Shown: positions 42,658 through 50,157 of the stretch, one piece after another | Layout: each line of letters starts with the position of its first letter | Numbering within the stretch: the first letter of the stretch is position 1 | Assembly: GCF_042675645.1 (NCBI RefSeq) | Contig: NZ_JBHTJH010000010.1 | Location: 238,125 to 302,124, forward strand | Length of the DNA stretch: 64,000 nt | Direction of reading: 5' to 3' | DNA from: Sungkyunkwania multivorans | GTDB lineage: Bacteria; Bacteroidota; Bacteroidia; Flavobacteriales; Flavobacteriaceae | Notes under the pieces: model-generated | Database searches by the model: none | What the model was told of the DNA's origin: nothing | What the model saw: only the letters and a program-made list of their open reading frames with translations | Translations under genes and position numbers: made by a program

Positions 42658-43787
42658 TTGTTTACGAATTCTAAGACCTTCGCCGTGATGAAGGAAATTT
42701 GTTCATCTTCCAACTCCGTATGCATCGGTAGGGAGATGACCTCTTCGACCAACTGATTGGTAACCTTAAAATTGTTTTCATCATAGCGGTCGTCTGCATA
42801 GGCCTTTTGCTTGTGCAATGGAATGGGATAATAGACGCCGCAAGGAATATCGTTATCGTTCAAGTGCTTTACTAAGGCATCTCTATCCACGCCTTTTAAT
42901 CGCAAGGTATATTGATGAAATACATGGCAATCGCAACTTTCACAAATAAAAGGGGTAATGATCTTTTCATTATCCAAAAAGGCCGCCGAGTATTTTCTGG
43001 CAGCATCTTGCCTCGCTTTGTTATAGGCGTCGAGGTGTGGGAGTTTCGCCCTTAAGATGGTCGCCTGTATAGAATCCAATCGCGAGTTTACACCTACTAC
43101 ATCATGATGGTATCGTTTGTACATCCCATGGTTGACTATCCCGCGAATCGTATGTGCCAAATCATTATCATTGGTAAATATTGCGCCTCCGTCACCGTAA
43201 CATCCTAGGTTCTTGGAAGGAAAAAATGAGGTCGATGCAACATGTCCGATGGTTCCAGCTTTTTTCTTAGTACCATCCTTCGAAGTATAGGTTGCCCCTA
43301 TGGCCTGTGCATTGTCTTCAATGACGAAAAGGTTGTGCTCCTCGGCAATTTCCATAATGGCATCCATGTTGGCACATTGACCAAAGAGGTGCACAGGAAC
43401 TATTGCCTTGGTCCTCGGTGTGATCGCCTTTTGTACCGCGTGAATGTCAATGTTGAAGTTAATAGGGTCGACATCCACCAATACTGGTGTCAAACCTAAG
43501 AGTGCTATGACCTCAACGGTAGCAGCAAAAGTGAAATCTGCTGTGATCACCTCATCGCCAGGTTTAAGACCTAATCCCATCATGGCTATCTGCAGGGCAT
43601 CGGTACCGTTGGCACAAGGGATCACGTTTTTAACTCCTAGATACTCTTCCAATTCTTTTTGGAACGAATGTACTTCAGGACCATTGATAAAGGCAGAAGA
43701 TTCTATGACTTCCAATACAGAAGCATCTACCCTATCCTTTATATGTGCATATTGACCTTTTAGGTCTACCATCTGAATTTTCTTCAT
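42654..43787 (-). CDS. DegT/DnrJ/EryC1/StrS sugar-nucleotide aminotransferase
   Basis: A 377-residue PLP enzyme: MVDLKGQYAHIKDRVDASVLEV, FINGPEVHSFQKELEEYLGVKNVIPCANGTDALQIAM, GDEVITADFTFAATVEVIALLG, FVIEDNAQAIGATY (Asp), and the PLP lysine in STSFFPSKNLGCYGDGGAIFTND. It resembles the enzymes that transaminate UDP-linked 3- or 4-keto sugars. It is translationally coupled to galE, which fits sugar-nucleotide modification for LPS or capsule. The exact sugar is not predictable. Confidence 0.92.
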   Translation of the reverse strand: MKKIQMVDLKGQYAHIKDRVDASVLEVIESSAFINGPEVHSFQKELEEYLGVKNVIPCANGTDALQIAMMGLGLKPGDEVITADFTFAATVEVIALLGLTPVLVDVDPINFNIDIHAVQKAITPRTKAIVPVHLFGQCANMDAIMEIAEEHNLFVIEDNAQAIGATYTSKDGTKKKAGTIGHVASTSFFPSKNLGCYGDGGAIFTNDNDLAHTIRGIVNHGMYKRYHHDVVGVNSRLDSIQATILRAKLPHLDAYNKARQDAARKYSAAFLDNEKIITPFICESCDCHVFHQYTLRLKGVDRDALVKHLNDNDIPCGVYYPIPLHKQKAYADDRYDENNFKVTNQLVEEVISLPMHTELEDEQISFITAKVLEFVNK

Positions 43788-43882
43788 GATATCTTCATAC
43801 TATTATTCTAACAATATTACGAAATTGTACAGGGGTAGCCAATGATTTTCATGCAGAACTTGTATTTTAGCTTCAACTAGTT

Positions 43883-45130
43883 TTGCCTGTGAGTGTCTTA
43901 TATAATATCGCTGTTATCATCGTTGGTTTTGCCTTAAAGATCATTCGATTTTTTAGTCCCAAGATCAAGCTTTTTGTCGATGGAAGAAAGACGATTTTTC
44001 AACAGCTAAGAAACCATATCGATACAGAAGACCACATTATTTGGTTCCATGTGGCTTCCTTGGGAGAATTTGAACAAGGCTTGCCAGTCATCGAAAAATT
44101 GAAAACGGAATTTCCAAGCTATAAGACCTTGGTAACCTTCTTCTCTCCTTCTGGATATGAAGTGAAGAAGCATAGCAAGGCGGCAGACCTTATTACCTAT
44201 TTGCCTCTAGATACGAAAAGAAATGTTTCTGAATTTTTGGATCTTGTCCAGCCCAAACTCGCGGTCTTTGTGAAATACGAGTTTTGGCCCAATTATCTTT
44301 CAGGATTACGACACCGAAACATAAGAACTATCCTTATCTCTGGAATCTTTCGAAAAGAGCAGGCCTTTTTTAAATCCTATGGTGGATGGATGCGAAGATC
44401 ATTAAGGACTTTCGACCATTTCTTTGTACAAGATGAAAATTCTAAAACCCTTCTCAACGAACTTCAATTTGAGAATGTCAGTGTTAGCGGAGATACACGT
44501 TTCGACCGCGTTGCAGAGATCTTGGAGCGCGATAATACATTGAAGTTTGTCGAAGCATTCAAGCAAAATAATCTATGTGTCACAATTGGGAGTTCTTGGC
44601 CAGAGGATGAAGCGTTGTTGGTGCCATTTATAAATGAAACAGCAGTTAACGATGTAAAGTTCATTATCGCGCCGCACCATGTAAAAGCTGAGCAGGTGGC
44701 AAGTCTAAAAAATGCCATTACCAAAAAGACGGTCTTATTCTCAGAAAAAACAGATAAGGAGCTAGAAGACTATGAAGTACTGATCATTGACAGCATTGGA
44801 TTGCTCACAAAGGTCTACAGCTATGCAGACATCGCCTATGTTGGAGGTGGTATGGGAAGTACTGGGCTTCATAATACTTTGGAACCTGCTGTTTTTGGTA
44901 TTCCGGTCGTCATCGGCAAAGTGTATGAGAACTTCAAAGAAGCTAAAGACCTGGTTCGCATTGGCGGTATTCTTTCGATAGCGTCAAAAGAGGAATTGGC
45001 TCGAACACTACACCGACTGCTCACTGACAACGCTGAGCGTGATCGAATTGGTACCATTAATAGAGAATTCACACAAAAAAATAGAGGAGCAACCATCCAA
45101 ATCATGGATTTTCTACGTACAAGGGTATAG
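43883..45130 (+). CDS. waaA: 3-deoxy-D-manno-octulosonic acid transferase
   Basis: A 415-residue KdtA/WaaA glycosyltransferase (GT30). An N-terminal membrane-associating segment (VLYNIAVIIVGFALKIIRFF) is followed by WFHVASLGEFEQGLPVIEKLK (the family's ASxGE), TFFSPSGYEVKKH, YLPLDTKRNVSEFLDL, VKYEFWPNYLSGL, VSGDTRFDRV and IAYVGGGMGSTGLHNTLEPAVFGIPVVIG. It adds Kdo to lipid A precursors at the inner membrane. No ATG is available near the N-terminus: the start is TTG (43883) or more probably GTG at 43889. It is divergent from the DegT gene. Confidence 0.93.
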   Translation: MPVSVLYNIAVIIVGFALKIIRFFSPKIKLFVDGRKTIFQQLRNHIDTEDHIIWFHVASLGEFEQGLPVIEKLKTEFPSYKTLVTFFSPSGYEVKKHSKAADLITYLPLDTKRNVSEFLDLVQPKLAVFVKYEFWPNYLSGLRHRNIRTILISGIFRKEQAFFKSYGGWMRRSLRTFDHFFVQDENSKTLLNELQFENVSVSGDTRFDRVAEILERDNTLKFVEAFKQNNLCVTIGSSWPEDEALLVPFINETAVNDVKFIIAPHHVKAEQVASLKNAITKKTVLFSEKTDKELEDYEVLIIDSIGLLTKVYSYADIAYVGGGMGSTGLHNTLEPAVFGIPVVIGKVYENFKEAKDLVRIGGILSIASKEELARTLHRLLTDNAERDRIGTINREFTQKNRGATIQIMDFLRTRV

Positions 45131-45241
45131 AAACATGTTGTTTGTCGATTTCTTAAAAAAATGTTAACACATATTTTGAGTTAAAGATAAATTATGTTAA
45201 CATTGGAGCAAATCAATAAATTAACTTTAAAATCTAAGTTT

Positions 45242-45616
45242 ATGAAAAGAGTGATTTTTGCATTGACCATGATACTTGCCCTAAGCGTATCATTTGTATC
45301 ATGTAGAGAAACTAAGGAAAAGTCTGAAGAGGTCTCTGAGAAAGTTGAAGAGATGGCAGAAGACGCAAAAGACTCAGCTAATGAGGCGATAGATGAGGCT
45401 AACGATGCCGCTAAGAACGCGATGGATAAAGCGGAAGAAGCTGCCGAAGATGCCAAAGAAGCAGTAGACGGCGCTGTGGAAGATGCCAAAGAAGCTGCGG
45501 GTGACGCTAAGGAGGCTGCTGAAAAAGCGGCATCTGATGTTAAGGACGCTGCGGATAAGGCTGTAGAAGATACTAAAAAGGCCGCCAAAGACTTAAAAGA
45601 ACAAGTGGAGCAATAA
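45242..45616 (+). CDS. Small lipoprotein with LEA-like Ala/Lys/Asp/Glu repeats
   Basis: A 124-residue protein. The ATG at 45242 is used because it starts a lipoprotein signal peptide (MKRVIFALTMILALSVSFVSC, Cys21). The remainder is almost wholly E/D/K/A, with heptad- and 11-mer-like steps such as KDAADKAVEDTKKAAKD and EEAAEDAKEAVDGAVEDAKEAA, which predict a long amphipathic helix or coiled coil resembling group 3 LEA and YtxH/apolipoprotein-like proteins. It is probably tethered to the outer membrane, perhaps in stress protection. A terminator follows. Confidence 0.82.
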   Translation: MKRVIFALTMILALSVSFVSCRETKEKSEEVSEKVEEMAEDAKDSANEAIDEANDAAKNAMDKAEEAAEDAKEAVDGAVEDAKEAAGDAKEAAEKAASDVKDAADKAVEDTKKAAKDLKEQVEQ

Positions 45617-45639
45617 GTCATCTCCACAATAAAAATAGA

Positions 45640-45666
45640 AGCGCCCTTTGATGGGGCGCTTTTTTG
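45640..45666 (+). terminator. Intrinsic terminator after the LEA-like lipoprotein gene
   Basis: AGCGCCC-TTTGATG-GGGCGCT forms a 7-bp GC stem followed by TTTTTTG. Confidence 0.9.
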
Positions 45667-45720
45667 TTTTAAAGAAGTTGATCTTGTTCAATTAACGTTC
45701 AGCTATACCCCGAAAACAGT

Positions 45721-46119
45721 AGGATTGCTCGGCCTGCGCCGAGCCTTCCAGAAAAGGCCCACTGCTGCAAATGCAAAGTTGCAAGAAGCCATGCTTCTTG
45801 TCCTTTTTAATTTCTTCCAAAACATCCAAAGAGCGAAGCCTTATGAGTCAGGAGTGAGTAGGATTGCTCGGCCTGCGCCGAGCCTTCCAGAAAAGACCCA
45901 CTGCTGCAAATGCAAAGTTGCAAGAAGCCATGCTTCTTGTCCTTTTTAATTTCTTCCAAAACATCCAAAGAGCGAAGCCTTATGAGTCAGGAGTGAGTAG
46001 NNNNNNNNNNNNNNNNNNNNNNNNNNNNNNNNNNNNNNNNNNNNNNNNNNNNNNNNNNNNNNNNNNNNNNNNNNNNNNNNNNNNNNNNNNNNNNNNNNTT
46101 TCTTCCAAAACATCCAAAG
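45721..46119. repeat. Tandem repeat array 1, 139-bp unit, interrupted by assembly gap
   Basis: Unit 1 (45721-45859) and unit 2 (45860-45998) differ at one visible base. A third starts at 45999 and enters a run of N (46001-46098); after it the array resumes at its conserved TTCTTCCAAAAC segment. Each unit has two hairpins: GCTCGGC-CTGC-GCCGAGC, and CAAGAAGC-CAT-GCTTCTTG followed by TCCTTTTTAA, which looks like an intrinsic terminator. The period is not a multiple of three and open frames through it do not persist, so it is non-coding. It ends against the downstream flank of the tRNA-Val(GAC) gene. Confidence 0.9.
46001..46098. other. Assembly gap (98 N)
   Basis: A run of 98 undetermined bases lies within the repeat array. 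Copy number of the 139-bp unit is therefore unknown, and any frame spanning the gap is an artefact. Confidence 0.99.
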
Positions 46120-46146
46120 CTGCGCTTTGAGTTTTTCCAGAAATAA

Positions 46147-46174
46147 AAAAGTCTGCACAAATGTGCAGACTTTT
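46147..46174 (-). terminator. Terminator downstream of tRNA-Val(GAC)
   Basis: AAAAGTCTGCAC-AAAT-GTGCAGACTTTT: a 12-bp stem starting 9 nt after the tRNA 3' end on the minus strand, followed there by TTATTTCTGG. The same module, with a different loop, follows the second tRNA-Val at 48736-48763. Confidence 0.9.
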
Positions 46175-46183
46175 CGCTTGATG

Positions 46184-46258
46184 TGGGTCATACTGGATTC
46201 GAACCGGTGACCTCTGCCCTGTCAAGGCAGCGCTCTAAACCAACTGAGCTAATGACCC
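46184..46258 (-). tRNA. tRNA-Val (anticodon GAC)
   Basis: The minus strand folds as a 75-nt cloverleaf: acceptor GGGTCAT/ATGACCC, D-arm with AGCTCAGTTGGTTTAGAGC, anticodon arm CTGCC-TTGACAG-GGCAG (anticodon GAC), T-arm with GGTTCGAATCC, and discriminator A. CCA is not encoded. Confidence 0.96.
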
Positions 46259-46837
46259 CATTAAGAACTGCGAAAATAGGAAAAAGATCGTTCTAACAAA
46301 AGTTGTTTTTACATATCTTGCTTTTCTTTTACAGTTGATCTACTTGAAAGTTTTGTGAACAGCTTCTCATCAAGGGCCCATCTTTATCTTGAAGCACTAT
46401 ATCATAATCGATATATTAGAATATTTCAAAGTGTAATCCCATCTCTTTTTTATTAAATATCCTTCTAATAAGAAAATTTGTCACCCCAAATTTTGAAGTT
46501 GAAAAGAGAATGAACATAGTCTATAGCCCATAGAAAAGTAATCGCAACCATAAATACTAGGAAGTCTTCTTTACAAAATCTGATATAGCAGATACCATAG
46601 AGGAGGTCCAAACGTAAATTAAAAGATGTGGGGAAGGTATCATCATCTATAATGGGTTATGGTCCATTTGGTACAGTCAAGGAAAATTGCATTTGCACAC
46701 ATTTTATCTCACTTCAGAAACTACTTTTACGATATCGAAATAAATCGAAGATTTTTAATAGTTCTCATACCATAGTCATCAACTTGTGTTTGTTAACCTT
46801 TGAGAATCTTAAGCACTTTAATCAAAAACCAAAAATT
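46259..46837. other. AT-rich stretch with no supported gene
   Basis: Between tRNA-Val(GAC) and the decayed lipoprotein gene there is about 580 bp of AT-rich sequence. The only longer frame (from 46628) has no family features except where it runs into the pseudogene. No RNA gene, repeat or clear promoter was seen. Confidence 0.6.
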
Positions 46838-47040
46838 ATTAGAAATTTTATCGGAATAGCGTTGATTTACCCTCTATTCACTAGCTGCGATGTTCAACGA
46901 AAAAACAGGTCAAGCTTCCTGAAGTTGATGTAGATGCAGAGACAGAAGCCGGAAAACTCCCGATTTTCGATGTAGACTGGGAGGATGTCAATTCCTTTAA
47001 ATCTGACTTGAAAAACTCGAGAGTAATTTTCACAAGTTAG
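46838..47040 (+). pseudogene. Decayed lipoprotein gene (lost start codon, frameshift)
   Basis: From 46838 one frame reads ATT then RNFIGIALIYPLFTSCDVQR, a lipoprotein signal peptide whose lipobox Cys is in LFTSC. At a six-A run (about 46899-46904) the coding signal shifts by one; adding one base would give KKQVKLPEVDVDAETEAG and KLPIFDVDWEDVN, ending at TAG 47038-47040. The acidic DVD repeats resemble Asp-rich flavobacterial lipoproteins (from memory). The expected ATG is an ATT, and the C-terminal part seems lost. A terminator at 47073-47108 still follows. Confidence 0.6.
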
Positions 47041-47072
47041 TATATCTTAATTGCCGTTAGTTGGTTGCTGAA

Positions 47073-47108
47073 AATGGCCTCTACGACTATCAGGGCGGTC
47101 ATTTTTTT
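47073..47108 (+). terminator. Intrinsic terminator between the pseudogene and the hemerythrin gene
   Basis: AATGGCC (47073-47079) pairs with GGTCATT (47097-47103) over 7 bp with one G-U and is followed by TTTTTTT. It supports a former transcription unit upstream. Confidence 0.7.
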
Positions 47109-47126
47109 AATTTAAAACTATAAACG

Positions 47127-47561
47127 ATGAATATTTTTGAAGCATTGCGCAAAGATCATGATAAACAACGAAAATTGTTGAAAGAATTGGTTGAAACCTC
47201 TGGTGACACAAAAAAAAGGACTCAAGTATTCAAGGACCTTAAAAAAGAACTCTCCATTCACGCCGACGCCGAAGAACGATACTTTTACGTCCCTCTTATC
47301 GATAGTGATAAAACACAAGAAAAGGCACGCCACAGTATTGCCGAGCATCACGAGATCGATGAGTTTATAGAAAAGCTAGAAGAAACAGACCATTCGGCTT
47401 CCAATTGGCTTAAGATTGCCAAAGATCTAAAAGAGAGAGTTGAACATCATCTTGAAGAGGAGGAACACGAAGTTTTTCAAATGGCAGGAAAAGTGCTATC
47501 GGATAATCAGAAGGGCAGTCTAGCTGAAGAATATATCAGTTACATCGAAAAAGAGAGATAA
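47127..47561 (+). CDS. Hemerythrin HHE-domain protein
   Basis: A 144-residue protein, predicted all-helical. The iron ligand pattern is present: LRKDHDKQRKLLKEL (first His), LSIHADAEERYFYVPLI (His and Glu), HSIAEHHEIDEFIEKL (His-His-Glu) and LKERVEHHLEEEEHEVFQMA (His and Glu). HHE proteins bind a di-iron site and are linked to oxygen, nitric oxide or iron handling. It is a single gene with terminators on both sides. Confidence 0.93.
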   Translation: MNIFEALRKDHDKQRKLLKELVETSGDTKKRTQVFKDLKKELSIHADAEERYFYVPLIDSDKTQEKARHSIAEHHEIDEFIEKLEETDHSASNWLKIAKDLKERVEHHLEEEEHEVFQMAGKVLSDNQKGSLAEEYISYIEKER

Positions 47562-47582
47562 AAAAATTCTTCGCAGAAGAAT

Positions 47583-47619
47583 AGCGATGCTGAACCACCT
47601 AAGTTTCGGCATCGCTTTG
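47583..47619 (+). terminator. Terminator after the hemerythrin gene
   Basis: AGCGATGC (47583-47590) and GCATCGCT (47609-47616) form an 8-bp stem, followed by a short TTTG. The loop can add partial pairing. Confidence 0.65.
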
Positions 47620-47655
47620 TTAACGCCAATGACGCCGTTCAACAACATCCCCGCT

Positions 47656-47808
47656 TTACTGATTGACAATAAAGGCATGGATGACTCCTGGCAACCAGCC
47701 GATCAGTGTTAGCAATATGCTTACGAGAAAGGCAGTTCCAATGCCATGCTTTAAAAAGACCGCCAAAGGTGGTAAAAGAATATTCAAAATGATGGTAAGT
47801 AATGACAT
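47656..47808 (-). CDS. YqaE/Pmp3-family membrane proteolipid
   Basis: A 50-residue protein read on the minus strand from ATG 47808: MSLLTIILNILLPPLAVFLK, HGIGTAFLVSILLTLIGWLP and GVIHAFIVNQ. Two hydrophobic helices, the NILLPPLAVFLK start and the LTLIGWLPGVIHAF end match the Pmp3/YqaE family, which affects membrane potential and salt or cold tolerance in other organisms. It is short enough to be missed by gene callers with a length cut-off. Confidence 0.93.
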   Translation of the reverse strand: MSLLTIILNILLPPLAVFLKHGIGTAFLVSILLTLIGWLPGVIHAFIVNQ

Positions 47809-48057
47809 GCTATGAGTTTTAGTGGTTAATGATTATGATACGATCGAATGAACATATTGCTCTCAAAACCCTTGAACAACTATAAAGTTAAAGATGGCTA
47901 TTTTTTAGATACCATATGCGCTCAAAAACAACTCTTCTTAGTTCAAACCCCTTTTTAGTTTTCTGAATACCTATTCAAACGAGCGGTCAGTCAGCGACTT
48001 GAAAGACGTACAAGCATATATGAGAAGGTCGCTCTGAACGAGTTAGATTTCCTAAAT

Positions 48058-48707
48058 GCGAGACCGCTGCTGCAATTGAAAAGTCTGCCATGCTCCACAT
48101 GGCCTTTTTTATTTCTTCCAAAACTTCTAAAGCGTGGTCGGGGATTCCTTTGCCATGCAAAACATCCCGATCGCGAGACCGCTGCTGCAATTGAAAAGTC
48201 TGCCATGCTCCACATGGCCTTTTTTATTTCTTCCAAAACTTCTAAAGCGTGGTCGGGGATTCCTTTGCCATGCAAAACATCCCGATCGCGAGACCGCTGC
48301 TGCAATTGGAAAGTCTGCCATCCTCCACATGGTCTTTTTTATTTCTTCCAAAACTTCTAAAGAATGGTCGGGGATTCTTTTGTCATCCAAAACATCCCGA
48401 TCGCGAGACCGCTGCTGCAATTGAAAAGTCTGCCATGCTCCACATGGCCTTTTTTATTTCTTCCAAAACTTCTAAAGAATGGTCGGGGATTCTTTTGTCA
48501 TCCAAAACATCCCGATCGCGAGACCGCTGCTGCAATTGAAAAGTCTGCCATGCTCCACATGGCCTTTTTTATTTCTTCCAAAACTTCTAAAGGCGTGGTC
48601 GGGGATTCCTTTGCCATGCAAAACATCCCGATCGCGAGACCGCTGCTGCAATTGAAAAGTCTGCCATGCTTCGCATGCTCTTTTTTATTTCTTCCAAAAC
48701 TTCTAAA
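48058..48707. repeat. Tandem repeat array 2, 115-bp unit, about 5.6 copies
   Basis: Units begin at 48058, 48173, 48288, 48403, 48518 and 48634 (steps of 115, 115, 115, 115 and 116); the last is cut at about 48707. Each unit has TCGGGGAT paired with ATCCCGA across 18 nt, and GCCATG-CTCCA-CATGGC followed by CTTTTTTATTTC, an intrinsic-terminator-like hairpin. Units 3 to 5 share small differences (GTGGTCGG versus ATGGTCGG, TTGCCATG versus TTGTCATC). The period is not a multiple of three, so the apparent frames through it are not genes. It ends at the 3' flank of tRNA-Val(TAC). Confidence 0.93.
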
Positions 48708-48735
48708 GCTGCGCTTTGAGTTTTTCCAGAAATAA

Positions 48736-48763
48736 AAAAGTCTGCACTTTCGTGCAGACTTTT
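48736..48763 (-). terminator. Terminator downstream of tRNA-Val(TAC)
   Basis: AAAAGTCTGCAC-TTTC-GTGCAGACTTTT: a 12-bp stem on the minus strand just after the tRNA, nearly identical to the one at 46147-46174 except in the loop. Confidence 0.9.
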
Positions 48764-48772
48764 CGTTTGATG

Positions 48773-48847
48773 TGGGCGCTGAGGGATTCGAACCCCCGAC
48801 CCCTTGGGTGTAAACCAAGTGCTCTGAACCAACTGAGCTAAGCGCCC
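48773..48847 (-). tRNA. tRNA-Val (anticodon TAC)
   Basis: A 75-nt minus-strand cloverleaf: acceptor GGGCGCT/AGCGCCC, D-arm with AGCTCAGTTGGTTCAGAGC, anticodon arm CTTGG-TTTACAC-CCAAG (anticodon TAC), T-arm with GGTTCGAATCC, discriminator A. CCA is not encoded. Confidence 0.97.
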
Positions 48848-48936
48848 TTCTCAATAATTCGCAACCCCTTTATTTGTGATTGCGGGTGCAAATATAGGAC
48901 AGTTTTGACTTCTACCAAAAGAAAAAGATGAAAAAA

Positions 48937-50148
48937 TCAAACTATTTCTGCTACTACAAAAGTACTTCCTCCAACATAGACCACATCCTCCTTTTTCGCC
49001 TTTTGAAGTGCTGAATCATATGCCGCAGCTACCGTATCGAATACCTCTCCCTTTAGCCCATGCTTCTGCGCTGCTGATTTTAAAATTTCGGCGGCCAATC
49101 CTCTTAAAACATTTGGGGCGCAAAAATAGAATTGTGCATCCTTAGGAAACAAAGGGAGCACAGCATCGACATCTTTATCATTGACCATGCCTAGAACAAT
49201 ATGCAATTTCTCAAAATGTTCTTTGCCTAACTGTTCCATTACAAGGGTCAGCCCTTCTTTATTATGAGCAGTATCACAGATCACCTTAGGGGCTTGTCGC
49301 AAAATTTGCCATCTTCCCTTTAAGCCTGTATTGGCAACCACACTTCTCAGGCCATTTTGTATATGCTTTTCTGTAATCTTAAAACCTTTCAATAACTTAA
49401 TGGTCTGCACTACGGCCTTTATGTTCTTTGCTTGGTAATCCCCCAACAGATCGGTCTTGAAGTTTTTATCGACCGATTCTTCAGCCAGAAACAACATACT
49501 GCTTTTCTCTTTGGCCACTGCCTCAAAAATTGGGAATGTAGTTTCGTGAAATTCGCTGACCACGACGGGAACACCCTTTTTGATGATTCCCGCTTTTTCT
49601 TTGGCAATACTCGGAAGTGTGTTTCCCAAGAATTGTGTATGGTCCAACCCAATGTTGGTAATCACAGAAACTTCTGGAGTAATGATATTCGTTGAATCGA
49701 GTCTTCCTCCTAGACCCACCTCGATAATGCCAATATCAACATTTTTCTTAGCAAAATATTCAAAGGCCATGCCCACTGTCATCTCGAAAAAAGACAATCT
49801 TTCAGTTTCAAAGAAGGCTTTGTTTCTTTTTACGAATTGAATTACGAACTGCTTGCTAACCTCTCTACCATTTATTTTGATGCGTTCTCTAAAATCCTTT
49901 AGGTGAGGGGAGGTATAGAGCCCTACCGTATAGCCAGCCTCCTGCAGTACCGAGGCTAACATATGACTTGTAGAACCCTTGCCGTTAGTGCCAGCAACAT
50001 GGATAGATTTGAATTTGTTCTCGGGATTTCCGAGGTGCTTGGCGAGTTTGTGCGTATTATCAAGATTAGGTTTGTAGGCGGCTTTCCCTTGACGTTGGTA
50101 CATGGGAAGTTGCACAAAGAGCCAATCGAGCGTTTCTTGGTAATTCAT
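48937..50148 (-). CDS. folC: Folylpolyglutamate synthase / dihydrofolate synthase
   Basis: A 403-residue Mur-ligase-like enzyme: SIHVAGTNGKGSTSHMLASVL (P-loop), GLYTSPHLKDFRERIKING, VDIGIIEVGLGGRLDSTNII, VITNIGLDHTQFLGNTLPSIAKEKAGIIK, RWQILRQAPKVICDTAHNKEG and YVGGSTFVVAEIV at the C-terminus. It adds glutamate to dihydropteroate and folates. It is last in a minus-strand cluster behind tonB-exbD-exbB (gap 9 bp), which is a placement rather than a functional link. Confidence 0.95.
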   Translation of the reverse strand: MNYQETLDWLFVQLPMYQRQGKAAYKPNLDNTHKLAKHLGNPENKFKSIHVAGTNGKGSTSHMLASVLQEAGYTVGLYTSPHLKDFRERIKINGREVSKQFVIQFVKRNKAFFETERLSFFEMTVGMAFEYFAKKNVDIGIIEVGLGGRLDSTNIITPEVSVITNIGLDHTQFLGNTLPSIAKEKAGIIKKGVPVVVSEFHETTFPIFEAVAKEKSSMLFLAEESVDKNFKTDLLGDYQAKNIKAVVQTIKLLKGFKITEKHIQNGLRSVVANTGLKGRWQILRQAPKVICDTAHNKEGLTLVMEQLGKEHFEKLHIVLGMVNDKDVDAVLPLFPKDAQFYFCAPNVLRGLAAEILKSAAQKHGLKGEVFDTVAAAYDSALQKAKKEDVVYVGGSTFVVAEIV

Positions 50149-50157
50149 ACCGTAATA

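Noticed and set aside
45725..46225. Open frames through array 1 and the N run.
   Set aside because: They span undetermined bases and hairpin repeats with a 139-bp period; no protein features.
46628..46933. A 101-codon frame as an intact gene.
   Set aside because: Only its last part resembles a lipoprotein, and that part has lost its start and is frameshifted; it is listed as a pseudogene instead.
48058..48707. A CRISPR array.
   Set aside because: Units are 115 bp and contiguous, with no short repeat/unique spacer pattern and no cas genes in the window.
47991..48854. Several open frames through array 2 and the tRNA-Val flank (up to about 120 codons on both strands).
   Set aside because: Unit length is 115 bp, not a multiple of three, so reading frames drift from unit to unit. 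They contain no family signal and are translated repeats and tRNA sequence.
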